64,000 bases of DNA. Origin: Desulfopila aestuarii DSM 18488. GTDB taxonomy: Bacteria; Desulfobacterota; Desulfobulbia; Desulfobulbales; Desulfocapsaceae. The notes under the pieces are model-generated. The model had not been told where the DNA came from. It ran no database searches and saw nothing but the letters and a program-made list of their open reading frames with translations. Shown here one piece after another: positions 39,402-47,649 of this stretch; positions within the stretch are counted from its first letter, which is position 1; every line of letters starts with the position of its first letter. The DNA lies in NCBI GenBank assembly GCA_945863875.1, contig CAMBBS010000009.1, positions 64,501 through 128,500 of the forward strand, in the 5' to 3' direction. A program made the translations under genes and the position numbers.

Positions 39402-40259
39402 ATGGCGTCGACACGCCTTCAGGGTGTCCTGTTCGTCCTCTTTTCTGCCACCGGCTTCGGGGCGATGGCTATTTTCGGCAAGGTTGCTTTTGCCTCAGGG
39501 GCATCGACCACCACAGTGCTTTTTTTTCGGTTTTTTTGTGCCGGCGCCTTGATGGTTGCCCTGATGACGGTTCTGCGCTTACCGTGGCCGAGAGGACGGG
39601 ACCTGTATATTTTGATAGCCATGGGCGCGTTCGGGTATGCCGGTCAGTCTTTTCTGTTCTTTTCGGCCCTGCACCATGCCACCGCCGGCTTGACCGGCCT
39701 GTTGCTGTACCTTCATCCTGCCCTGGTAATTATCGGTTCAGCGGCAATTGGTCGCCGCAGCCTGACATTGACCAAGATGCTGCTCGCCCTTGCTTCGCTC
39801 TTTGGTATTCTTTTGACTGTCAGCGATGGGCTTGCCGGGACACCGACAGGGATAGCGTGCGGCATTGGTGCGGCTCTTGTCTATACCGTCTATATTCTGG
39901 TGGGGGAAAAAGTCACTGCAAAGACCGGGGCCATCAGCGCCGGATGCGTTATCATGCTCTCGGCAGCTACGGTTTTTGGGACGGCTATGCTGCTTGAAGG
40001 ACCAAGTTTGCCACAGGCATCGATTGGCTGGCTGGCCGTGGCATCGATTGCTGTCTTTTCGACACTGATGCCCATCGTCTTTTTCTTTGCCGGGATGCGG
40101 CGCATCGGCGCCAATGACGCGTCAACCCTGTCCACCCTGGAACCGGTGGTAACCCTGCTGCTTGCCTATGTTTTTCTTGCGGAGACCCTTGGCGCGGTGC
40201 AGGCCCTTGGCGCTGCCATGGTTATTGTCGCCGTGGTCACCCTCAGCCGTATCCCTTGA
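39402..40259 (+). CDS. EamA/DMT-family transporter
   Basis: Ten hydrophobic segments in two repeats; GANDASTLSTLEPVVTLLLAYVFLAETL. Confidence 0.9.
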   Translation: MASTRLQGVLFVLFSATGFGAMAIFGKVAFASGASTTTVLFFRFFCAGALMVALMTVLRLPWPRGRDLYILIAMGAFGYAGQSFLFFSALHHATAGLTGLLLYLHPALVIIGSAAIGRRSLTLTKMLLALASLFGILLTVSDGLAGTPTGIACGIGAALVYTVYILVGEKVTAKTGAISAGCVIMLSAATVFGTAMLLEGPSLPQASIGWLAVASIAVFSTLMPIVFFFAGMRRIGANDASTLSTLEPVVTLLLAYVFLAETLGAVQALGAAMVIVAVVTLSRIP

Positions 40260-40271
40260 CAGGAGAAAAAC

Positions 40272-40499
40272 GTGCACGACCTTCCTTTTGACCACCGGCA
40301 GCTCCTCGATTTGACGGAAATGAAAATGCCTTTCGGTAAGTACGCTGGGCGGCTGCTTATCGACCTGCCCGAACCCTATGTGGTTTGGTTCGCTCGAAAA
40401 GGTTTTCCGAAGGGCAGACTGGGGGAGATGCTGGCTATCGTTTATGAGGTAAAAGTCAATGGCTTGGAGTTTCTATTTGATCCGCTGAGAAAAGACTGA
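40272..40499 (+). CDS. DUF3820-family small protein
   Basis: MPFGKYAGRLLIDLPEPYVVWFARKGFPKGRLGEML. Confidence 0.85.
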   Translation: MHDLPFDHRQLLDLTEMKMPFGKYAGRLLIDLPEPYVVWFARKGFPKGRLGEMLAIVYEVKVNGLEFLFDPLRKD

Positions 40500-40504
40500 A
40501 TAAG

Positions 40505-40543
40505 AAAATGGCCTGGGATCACCCGCATTTTCAGGCCATTTTT
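40505..40543. terminator. Rho-independent, probably bidirectional terminator between convergent genes
   Basis: AAAATGGCCTG (40505-40515) / CAGGCCATTTT (40532-40542) followed by T residues. Confidence 0.75.
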
Positions 40544-40576
40544 CAAAGCAGCAGCTGGCGCATGCCGCAATGGCTG

Positions 40577-41983
40577 TTATCCGGCATGCTCCTGGCCGCA
40601 AGTCAAGCGGCCCAGAAAATCAGCAACCGTCTTCATACCCTTCCTGAATTGCTCCAGGCTGAATTTCTCGTTTGGCGCATGGATTGTGTCGTCAGGCAGT
40701 CCGAAGCCCATTAAAACCACTGGTACATTCAACACTTCATTAAAAAGCGAGGCAATGGGGATGGATCCGCCTTCACGCATAAATACCGGGGTCTTGCCGT
40801 ATATCGATTCGAGGGCGTCGGCAGCGGCCAGAAGTGCGGGGGCGCCGGGGGGTATATAAAAGCCTTTTCCGGCGTGCAGATTGGTCACCTGGACAATGTG
40901 TCCCGCCGGCATGTGCCGCTGGACCGCCTTGTCCAGCCAGCCGAATACCTCGTTTGGCTCGAGACCGGCCGGGAGGCGTAAACTGATTTTGGCCACGGCC
41001 GATGCCGGAATAACGGTTTTTGCCCCTTCTGCAGTGAAACCACCTCGAATACCGTGGACTTCCAGAGTTGGCCGCAGACCTATCCTTTCCAGGGGGGGGT
41101 AGTCTTTTTCGCCGGCCAGCTCAGTCACACCCATCTCAGTGCATAAGGCTTTCTCGATGTGCAAGGGATCTTCCTGCCAGAAAAGCTTTTCGGCTGCCCC
41201 GGCCGCCGGGATGGCTGAGGCAAGTTCGGGGATGTGAATGACCCCGTCTTCACCTTTGAGTCGGCTGATCAGTACGCAGAGCGCATGGATGGGGTTCGGG
41301 GCAACACCGCCATAACTGCCGGAATGCAGGTCGGTCTTCGCTCCGGTTACGGCGATTTCGGTATAGAGCACGCCGCGCAGGCCGGTAACCAGTGACGGTT
41401 GATCAGCACGGACCATATGGGTGTCGCAGATTAAAACCGCATCGGCCCGGAGATGTTCCGGATTTTCCTGCACATAGGCGGCAATTGATGCGCCGCCGGC
41501 CTCCTCTTCACCCTCGAGGAGAATTTTAATATTCACCGGCAGGGCGCCGTCCACTTTGATCCATGCCTCAAGAGCGGCAAGGACGAGCATGATCTGCCCC
41601 TTATCATCACTTGCGCCTCGACAGTAGATGTTGCCGGCACGGATGGTCGGTTGAAAGGGCGGACTGTTCCACTGCTCGATCGGGTCAACCGGTTGCACAT
41701 CATAATGGCCGTAGATGAGCAGGGCCGGTTGCCTGTCGTCGACCTGCCACTCGGCAAAGACTAAAGGATGTCCTGTGGTTGCTATTATCCGAGATGTAGG
41801 GAAACCGATTTCCGCCAACCTGTTTCTGACCCAGTCGGCAGCATTGCGGACGTCGTCTTTATGCTCGGAAAGGGTACTGATACTCGGTATTGCCAGCCAC
41901 TCCATCAATTGTTCGATGAACCTGTTCTGGTTGTCATCCAGATACTTATTTCGTGTTATGGCAGATGTCATGTGCTCCTCCAT
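40577..41983 (-). CDS. M20-family dipeptidase
   Basis: IYGHYDVQPVDPIEQWNSPPF, RGASDDKGQ, EGEEEAGG. Confidence 0.9.
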   Translation of the reverse strand: MEEHMTSAITRNKYLDDNQNRFIEQLMEWLAIPSISTLSEHKDDVRNAADWVRNRLAEIGFPTSRIIATTGHPLVFAEWQVDDRQPALLIYGHYDVQPVDPIEQWNSPPFQPTIRAGNIYCRGASDDKGQIMLVLAALEAWIKVDGALPVNIKILLEGEEEAGGASIAAYVQENPEHLRADAVLICDTHMVRADQPSLVTGLRGVLYTEIAVTGAKTDLHSGSYGGVAPNPIHALCVLISRLKGEDGVIHIPELASAIPAAGAAEKLFWQEDPLHIEKALCTEMGVTELAGEKDYPPLERIGLRPTLEVHGIRGGFTAEGAKTVIPASAVAKISLRLPAGLEPNEVFGWLDKAVQRHMPAGHIVQVTNLHAGKGFYIPPGAPALLAAADALESIYGKTPVFMREGGSIPIASLFNEVLNVPVVLMGFGLPDDTIHAPNEKFSLEQFRKGMKTVADFLGRLTCGQEHAG

Positions 41984-42423
41984 TAGTATTCAACGCTCCT
42001 TTTTCCCCGTCCTTCGCGCTGCATGAATCTGCCCTTGCCTTTACAGACTATTTTGTCGCCGATCCGAATCTGTGACTTGAGGTGATAGAGCGGCGGCAGG
42101 GACGAATCTATCCAGGCCTTGATGTCCAGTGTACCGTCGCAGTCGACCTGTTCGAGATACCGGACAGTCAATTCTCCGGTCACCGCTTCAATATTCTGAT
42201 GCAATAAACATTGCGCCATGGCCGTGTCGAGCAGGGCCGAAAGGACGCCACCGTGCATGACACCGGTGTATCCCTGCAGGTTGCGATTCCCGGTGAAAGT
42301 AGTCGAGACGGCGCCGTCATCATTTTTTTTGAACTTCAGGCCGAAGGATAAGGGGTTATCCTGCCCGCACATGAGACAAAAACGGTGGCTTGCGTGGGGC
42401 GATGGGGAATCTGTCTGTTCCAT
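41983..42423 (-). CDS. PaaI-like hotdog thioesterase
   Basis: LQGYTGVMHGGVLSALLDTAMAQCL. Confidence 0.85.
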   Translation of the reverse strand: MEQTDSPSPHASHRFCLMCGQDNPLSFGLKFKKNDDGAVSTTFTGNRNLQGYTGVMHGGVLSALLDTAMAQCLLHQNIEAVTGELTVRYLEQVDCDGTLDIKAWIDSSLPPLYHLKSQIRIGDKIVCKGKGRFMQREGRGKRSVEY

Positions 42424-42468
42424 GGTGTTCGTGTAGGAGAAGATTTGTAAGATTGTAAAAGTTGTCGT

Positions 42469-42522
42469 GTTGTGTCAAGACAGCAATTAAAGGTTTTTCT
42501 TTAATTGCTGTCTTGACACAAC
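42469..42522. repeat. Perfect 24-bp inverted repeat with 6-nt loop between divergent genes
   Basis: gttgtgtcaagacagcaattaaag (42469-42492), gttttt, ctttaattgctgtcttgacacaac (42499-42522); TTGACA reads outward in each arm. Confidence 0.9.
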
Positions 42523-42599
42523 TATAAAAGTGATTCAATATAGCATATGCACAATTTCAGTCCATCTCTCTTTTTTAAAAACAGTATACCCAAGGGTGA

Positions 42600-43583
42600 A
42601 TGATTATGTGGAAAATTCTCATGCGTATCAATAAAAATCTCGTTTATGCTATTCCACTGTTTCTCCTCGCCGGGTTTTTGTTTGGCGCCGGAGTTGATGC
42701 GGCGTTTACACGAAAAATGAAGGTGTTGATTCTTCCACTCACCTTTCTCATGGTCTACCCGATGATGGTCACCCTGAATATCCAGCATCTCAAAGAGGGA
42801 TTAAACCTGAAACTACAGGGTGCGGCCCAGTGTATCAATTTTGCGATTATTCCTTTTGTCGCGTTCTTCCTCGGCAGGTGGTTTTTTCCTGAACAACCGT
42901 ATATGGCTCTGGGGCTTCTGCTTGCATCCCTTTTGCCGACCAGCGGCATGACCATCTCCTGGACTGGTTTCGCCAAAGGTAATATGGGCGCGGCAATTAA
43001 TATGACGGTTATCGGTCTCACCCTTGGTTCGCTGGCGACACCCTTCTATGTGAACTGGCTGCTTGGGGCAACGGTCGAGGTGGATGTACAGAAGGTGATG
43101 CAGCAGGTTCTTATTATAGTCTTTTTGCCGATGGGGCTTGGGTATGTTACTCGACAGGCCTTATTGAAAAAACATACCATGCAGGAGTTTAAAGAAAAGA
43201 TCGTGCCCCGCTTTCCCGCGCTGTCAACCATCGGCGTCCTGGGCATTGTCTTTGTCGCCATGGCTCTGAAGGCACGAACTCTTGTTGAGAGCCCTGGTCT
43301 GCTTCTCGTTATCTTCATACCCCTGCTGCTTTTGTATCTCATTAATTTTGCTCTTTCTACCCTGACAGCAAAGTTGTTTTTTACGCGAAACGATGGTATC
43401 GCTTTGGTATACGGAACGGTTATGAGGAATTTATCCATCGCCCTGGCCATAGCCATTAATGCCTTCGGCGAAGCGGGAGCCAATGCGGCGCTGGTTATCG
43501 CCCTTGCCTATATCATTCAGGTGCAGTCGGCTGCCTGGTACGTTCAATTCACCGATCGCCTGTTTGGCGTTGCGGCAAAATAA
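42600..43583 (+). CDS. Bile acid:sodium symporter/arsenite-permease-like (BASS/ACR3) transporter
   Basis: About ten TM segments; LLASLLPTSGMTISWTGFAKGNMGAAINMTVIGLTLG. Confidence 0.85.
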   Translation: MIMWKILMRINKNLVYAIPLFLLAGFLFGAGVDAAFTRKMKVLILPLTFLMVYPMMVTLNIQHLKEGLNLKLQGAAQCINFAIIPFVAFFLGRWFFPEQPYMALGLLLASLLPTSGMTISWTGFAKGNMGAAINMTVIGLTLGSLATPFYVNWLLGATVEVDVQKVMQQVLIIVFLPMGLGYVTRQALLKKHTMQEFKEKIVPRFPALSTIGVLGIVFVAMALKARTLVESPGLLLVIFIPLLLLYLINFALSTLTAKLFFTRNDGIALVYGTVMRNLSIALAIAINAFGEAGANAALVIALAYIIQVQSAAWYVQFTDRLFGVAAK

Positions 43584-43600
43584 CTCGAGGAGGGCACACC

Positions 43601-44443
43601 ATGAAATGGATGCAGTTTTTCACCCCCGTCTCTTCTATAAACTGGGAAGAGGCGCTTCAGTTCGCCGAGCAGAAGCCTGATGGTGAGGTCATCTTTCTCG
43701 ATGTCCGTCAACCAAAAGAATATAACCACGGTCATCTTCCCGGTGCCAAGCTCCTGCCGCTTGGCGATCTGGACAGCCGATCGGCAGAACTCGGCAAGGA
43801 CAAACCGATCGTCATCTACTGAGCCAGTGGCGGACGCAGCCGGGTCGCTGCGCAGATGCTCGCTGGTAAGGGTTTTCGCAAGGTATATAATCTCACCGGT
43901 GGAATAAAGGCCTGGAAAAAGGAGGTCGCGGTCGGTCCCGAGGAGACCGGCCTGCATCTTTTTACCAGGGAAGAGAGTCCCGAAGAGGCGGTAGTAATCG
44001 GTTTTGGCCTGGAAATGGGACTGCGAGACTTCTATCTGTCCATGCAGTCGAAGGTTTCCCTTGAAACGACCAAGGTACTTTTTGGCAAACTTGCCGACAT
44101 TGAGATCCTGCATCAACAGCGATTAGTCGATCTCTATCGCGAGATTACCGGGACATCACTGACAATGACCGAGTTTGCCGGAAAAATTGCCGAACCGGCA
44201 CTGGAAGGCGGTCTGACTACAGAGGAATATCTGCAGCTGTACGCAGTTGATGTCGATTCTGAGATCGAAGTGCTCGGCCTGGCCATGGCCATTGAAGCGC
44301 AGGCGCTTGATCTGTATCTGCGAGCTGCTGAGCGAAGCGATAAACAGGCAACAAAGCAGGTTCTGCTTCAGATTGCCGAGGAAGAGCGCAGCCATATTGC
44401 CCGGTTGAGCAGTTATATCGATCATCAGCAGGAGCTTGTCTGA
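43601..44443 (+). CDS. Rhodanese + ferritin-like (rubrerythrin-type) fusion; probable selenoprotein with in-frame UGA at 43820-43822
   Basis: Track ORFs 43601-43822 and 43856-44443 are in one frame. The join reads PIVIY-U-ASGGRSRVAAQML...KVYNLTGGIKAWKKE. Rhodanese active-site loop, then an EERSH ferritin-like helix. Confidence 0.85.
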
Positions 44444-45581
44444 CATGTCGAAACAACTGGTTCTCATCGGCGGCGGCCATGCCCACATGGTCACTTTGGC
44501 CAACCTGCATGTCTTTGTTGAAAAAGGCTATGGGGTGACCGTCATTCAACCGTCCGAATACCATTATTACAGCGGTATGGGGCCGGGGATGCTCGGCGGG
44601 ACGTATCGCCCGGATGATATCCGTTTTGCCACCCGCAGGCAGGTCGAAGCCAAGGGCGGCAGGTTTGTTCTCGGCAAGGCATTTCGCATCGATCCGGACA
44701 AGCAATTGGTCCACGTGCAGAAAATAGTTGGGGGAAAAGAGCAGAAAACAGAGGAAGAAATCCCCTACGACGTTCTTTCGTGTAATGCCGGTTCCTATGT
44801 CCCGCAGGAAATGGTCCGGGGGGACTACGACGATATTTTTACCGCCAAGCCCATAGAAGCTCTGCTCACTGCCAGAGAGCGAATCCTTGAGCTTGCCGCG
44901 ACGAAAAAGATCACCATTGCTCTGGTCGGCAGCGGGCCGTCGGCCATTGAACTTGCCGGGAATATATACCAGCTGTGCCGCCGGCAGGGCGTGACGATGC
45001 CCCGGGTCCAGTTGTTTGCCGGGCGAACGTTTATGTCCGGCCGGCCGGCGCAGGTTCGTCGCCTGACGAGAACCATCCTCGAGAGAAAGGGGGTTGAGAT
45101 TATTGAGGCGGGATATGTCAGGGAGATAGAAAGCGGACGACTCCTGCTGGAAAATGACCGGAGTTATCAGGCCGATATTATTTTTCCGGCCGTAGGTGTC
45201 CGACCATCGCCGATCTTTGCCGTATCGGGGCTGCCCACCGGTCCGGACGGCGGATTGCTGGTCGACGAATATCTGCGCTCAACCGGGTATAACAATATCT
45301 TCGGCGGCGGCGACTGCATCTCTTTTGCCCCACAGCCCCTTGACAAGGTCGGGGTCTATGCCGTGCGGCAGAATGGTGTTTTGTACAACAATCTGCTGGC
45401 CTGCCTTGATGAAAAAGAGCCGGAGAAATTTTCTCCCGGAGGAACCTATCTCCTCATCTACAATCTCGGCGATGGAGAAGGGGTTCTCGCCAAATGGTTT
45501 ATAACTTTTTCCGGGAGGCTGGCTTTTCGTATCAAGGATTACATCGATCGCAAATTTATTCGATCCTTTCAGAATACCTGA
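44436..45581 (+). CDS. FAD/NAD(P)-dependent oxidoreductase of the NDH-like type found associated with SelD
   Basis: LVLIGGGHAHMVTL, YYSGMGPGMLGGTY, VGSGPSAIELAG, GGGDCISF. Confidence 0.82.
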   Translation: MSDMSKQLVLIGGGHAHMVTLANLHVFVEKGYGVTVIQPSEYHYYSGMGPGMLGGTYRPDDIRFATRRQVEAKGGRFVLGKAFRIDPDKQLVHVQKIVGGKEQKTEEEIPYDVLSCNAGSYVPQEMVRGDYDDIFTAKPIEALLTARERILELAATKKITIALVGSGPSAIELAGNIYQLCRRQGVTMPRVQLFAGRTFMSGRPAQVRRLTRTILERKGVEIIEAGYVREIESGRLLLENDRSYQADIIFPAVGVRPSPIFAVSGLPTGPDGGLLVDEYLRSTGYNNIFGGGDCISFAPQPLDKVGVYAVRQNGVLYNNLLACLDEKEPEKFSPGGTYLLIYNLGDGEGVLAKWFITFSGRLAFRIKDYIDRKFIRSFQNT

Positions 45582-45584
45582 TAT

Positions 45585-45616
45585 GGTGCATAGAGGGCAT
45601 ACGCCCTCTATGCACC
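45585..45616. terminator. Perfect 14-bp hairpin downstream of the oxidoreductase gene
   Basis: ggtgcatagagggc-atac-gccctctatgcacc; no strong T tract. Confidence 0.6.
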
Positions 45617-45652
45617 TGTGTGAAATGGCCTGTTTCATGCTTCGGATGAGGG

Positions 45653-47059
45653 ATGATGTATAATATTCTCATTTTTGGTCTTAAAGAAAAAGGCGAGAAA
45701 CTCCTCGTCGATTTTTCTTCGATGCCGTGCCGTTTTTTGCGTGTCAATTCCTCCGCTGAATTTTATTCAACGGCGTTTTCCCGTATTTTCGATGTGTGGA
45801 TAATCGAAGCGGGACACCCGGACTTTGCCGAGCTGGCCCTTGCCGAGCTGGCAGCGACCCACAACACACCGCAGATTTTTCTGATAGGTGCCGGAGAAGC
45901 AAAGGATCAGCAACTGGCCCGCAGCCATACAAACAAAGCGCATGTCCTGGCCAATGAAGATATCGGACGCTGTGGAGAGCTTTTCGCCAAGCTGATGCGT
46001 GACATGCGCGAGCGAAACCGGGAAAGGTATCTGGCCGGTTACATCCAGGCCCAGCCGGGACGAGAGGCCATTGTCACCAAGAGCCCGCTCATGGAAAAAT
46101 TGCTGGACCTGCTCAAAGACATTGCCCCGACCGAGTCGCCCATTTTTTTACAGGGGGAGACGGGAACGGGCAAAGAACTCCTGGCCAATATTTTTCACAA
46201 TGAATCACGCCGCCGCTCAGGACCTTTCATGGCAGTCAACTGCGGCGCCCTGCCTGACAGTCTGCTTGAATCGGAACTTTTTGGTTATGAAAAAGGCGCC
46301 TTCACCGGGGCCACCAGTCGCCGTATCGGCAAGATTGAACATGCCGCCGGAGGGACGCTCTTTCTCGATGAAATTGAATCGATGTCGCCGGCCATGCAGG
46401 TACGTCTGTTGCGTGTTCTGCAGGAAAAAAGTTTGCAGCGTCTGGGCGGGAATACGGAAGTGAGTACCGATTTCCGCGTGATCGGGGCCACGAATACCGA
46501 TCCTGTTGAACTTCTCACCTCCGGACGACTGCGCTCCGACCTCTATTATCGTTTATCGGTTTTTCAGATTCATGTGCCGCCGCTGCGTGACAGAATCGAA
46601 GACATTCCGCTGCTGACGCAGCATTTAATCAATAAGAAAAAGAAAGATGGGCGGGATTATATCAAAGGATTGGATCGACAGGCCAAGAAAATTCTTCTCT
46701 CCGTTCCCTGGTTCGGCAATATCAGAGAGCTGCAAAATGTTATCGAAAGGGCGGTTATGCTCGCCGACAGCGAGATTATCAGCGCCGACCTCATCCATAT
46801 TCCGGGCTTGCCGGTCGCCCCTTCACCCCTGTCTGATAGCGTACTGCATGAGCACGCCTTTCGACCCGGAACGACATTGAAATCATATAAAACCTTTCTC
46901 TCCCAGGCCGCGGAACGAAAGTACCTCGTGGAGCTGCTCGATTATACCAGTGGACGCATCGGGGAATCGGCGCAATTCGCCGGGATGACCCCGCGAGCCC
47001 TCTATAACAAAATGAAAATCTATGGCTTGAAGAAAGAAGATTTCAGGAAATCGGAATAA
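45653..47059 (+). CDS. Sigma54-dependent transcriptional regulator (AAA+ activator)
   Basis: GETGTGKELLA, GAFTGA, C-terminal HTH; N-terminal domain is receiver-like. Confidence 0.92.
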   Translation: MMYNILIFGLKEKGEKLLVDFSSMPCRFLRVNSSAEFYSTAFSRIFDVWIIEAGHPDFAELALAELAATHNTPQIFLIGAGEAKDQQLARSHTNKAHVLANEDIGRCGELFAKLMRDMRERNRERYLAGYIQAQPGREAIVTKSPLMEKLLDLLKDIAPTESPIFLQGETGTGKELLANIFHNESRRRSGPFMAVNCGALPDSLLESELFGYEKGAFTGATSRRIGKIEHAAGGTLFLDEIESMSPAMQVRLLRVLQEKSLQRLGGNTEVSTDFRVIGATNTDPVELLTSGRLRSDLYYRLSVFQIHVPPLRDRIEDIPLLTQHLINKKKKDGRDYIKGLDRQAKKILLSVPWFGNIRELQNVIERAVMLADSEIISADLIHIPGLPVAPSPLSDSVLHEHAFRPGTTLKSYKTFLSQAAERKYLVELLDYTSGRIGESAQFAGMTPRALYNKMKIYGLKKEDFRKSE

Positions 47060-47232
47060 TTAAAGTATATCGGAAAAGTAAAGTAAGTTCTTGTAGTCAA
47101 ACAATATTACCCCTTTGCTGTCAAACGGTTGCCCTGTCTGTCGGAATTCCTGCTGTCCTCGTACATTGTGCATAAATCGCCAGTCGAGCTGTCTTGTTAC
47201 GTAAATACAACTGGATAGCTGAGCGGCGAAAG

Positions 47233-47248
47233 TGGCACGCTTCTTGTT
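47233..47248 (+). promoter_or_regulatory. Putative sigma54 -24/-12 promoter
   Basis: TGGCAC-GCTTC-TTGTT, about 50 nt upstream of the ATG at 47298. Confidence 0.65.
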
Positions 47249-47297
47249 ATGTGCATTCTGAAGACTATCCATGACTAATTACGCAGAGGAGGATGCC

Positions 47298-47525
47298 ATG
47301 GGCAAGTTTAATAAACATCAGGGTGACAGGGAACGTTATGGAAAATGCGAGATCTGTATGGAATATATTCCAATTGAATACTATTTCAGCAAGGGTGATG
47401 CGATCGTCTGCTATGAATGCGGCACGGAATACGTTCTCACCTCGAAGGAGCCGGTTAAATTGACCATGCTGGAAGTCGATTATGACCCGGACGATTATTA
47501 CGGCGAGACGCTGTTCAATGATTAA
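47298..47525 (+). CDS. LysW-like small zinc-ribbon protein
   Basis: CEICMEYIP...GDAIVCYECGTEYVLTSKEPVKLTMLEVDYDPDDYYGETLFND; two CxxC pairs and an acidic tail. Confidence 0.6.
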   Translation: MGKFNKHQGDRERYGKCEICMEYIPIEYYFSKGDAIVCYECGTEYVLTSKEPVKLTMLEVDYDPDDYYGETLFND

Positions 47526-47649
47526 ACAATCTCTTTCTTGATAAAGTCGTAAAAGTCGGATTTCAAGATGGTTAAGTAAAAAACTTCATACGGGTACGAT
47601 CAATCTGCCGGGCAGAGGTGTCCCTTCGCATTCAAACCGGTGCAGCAGA

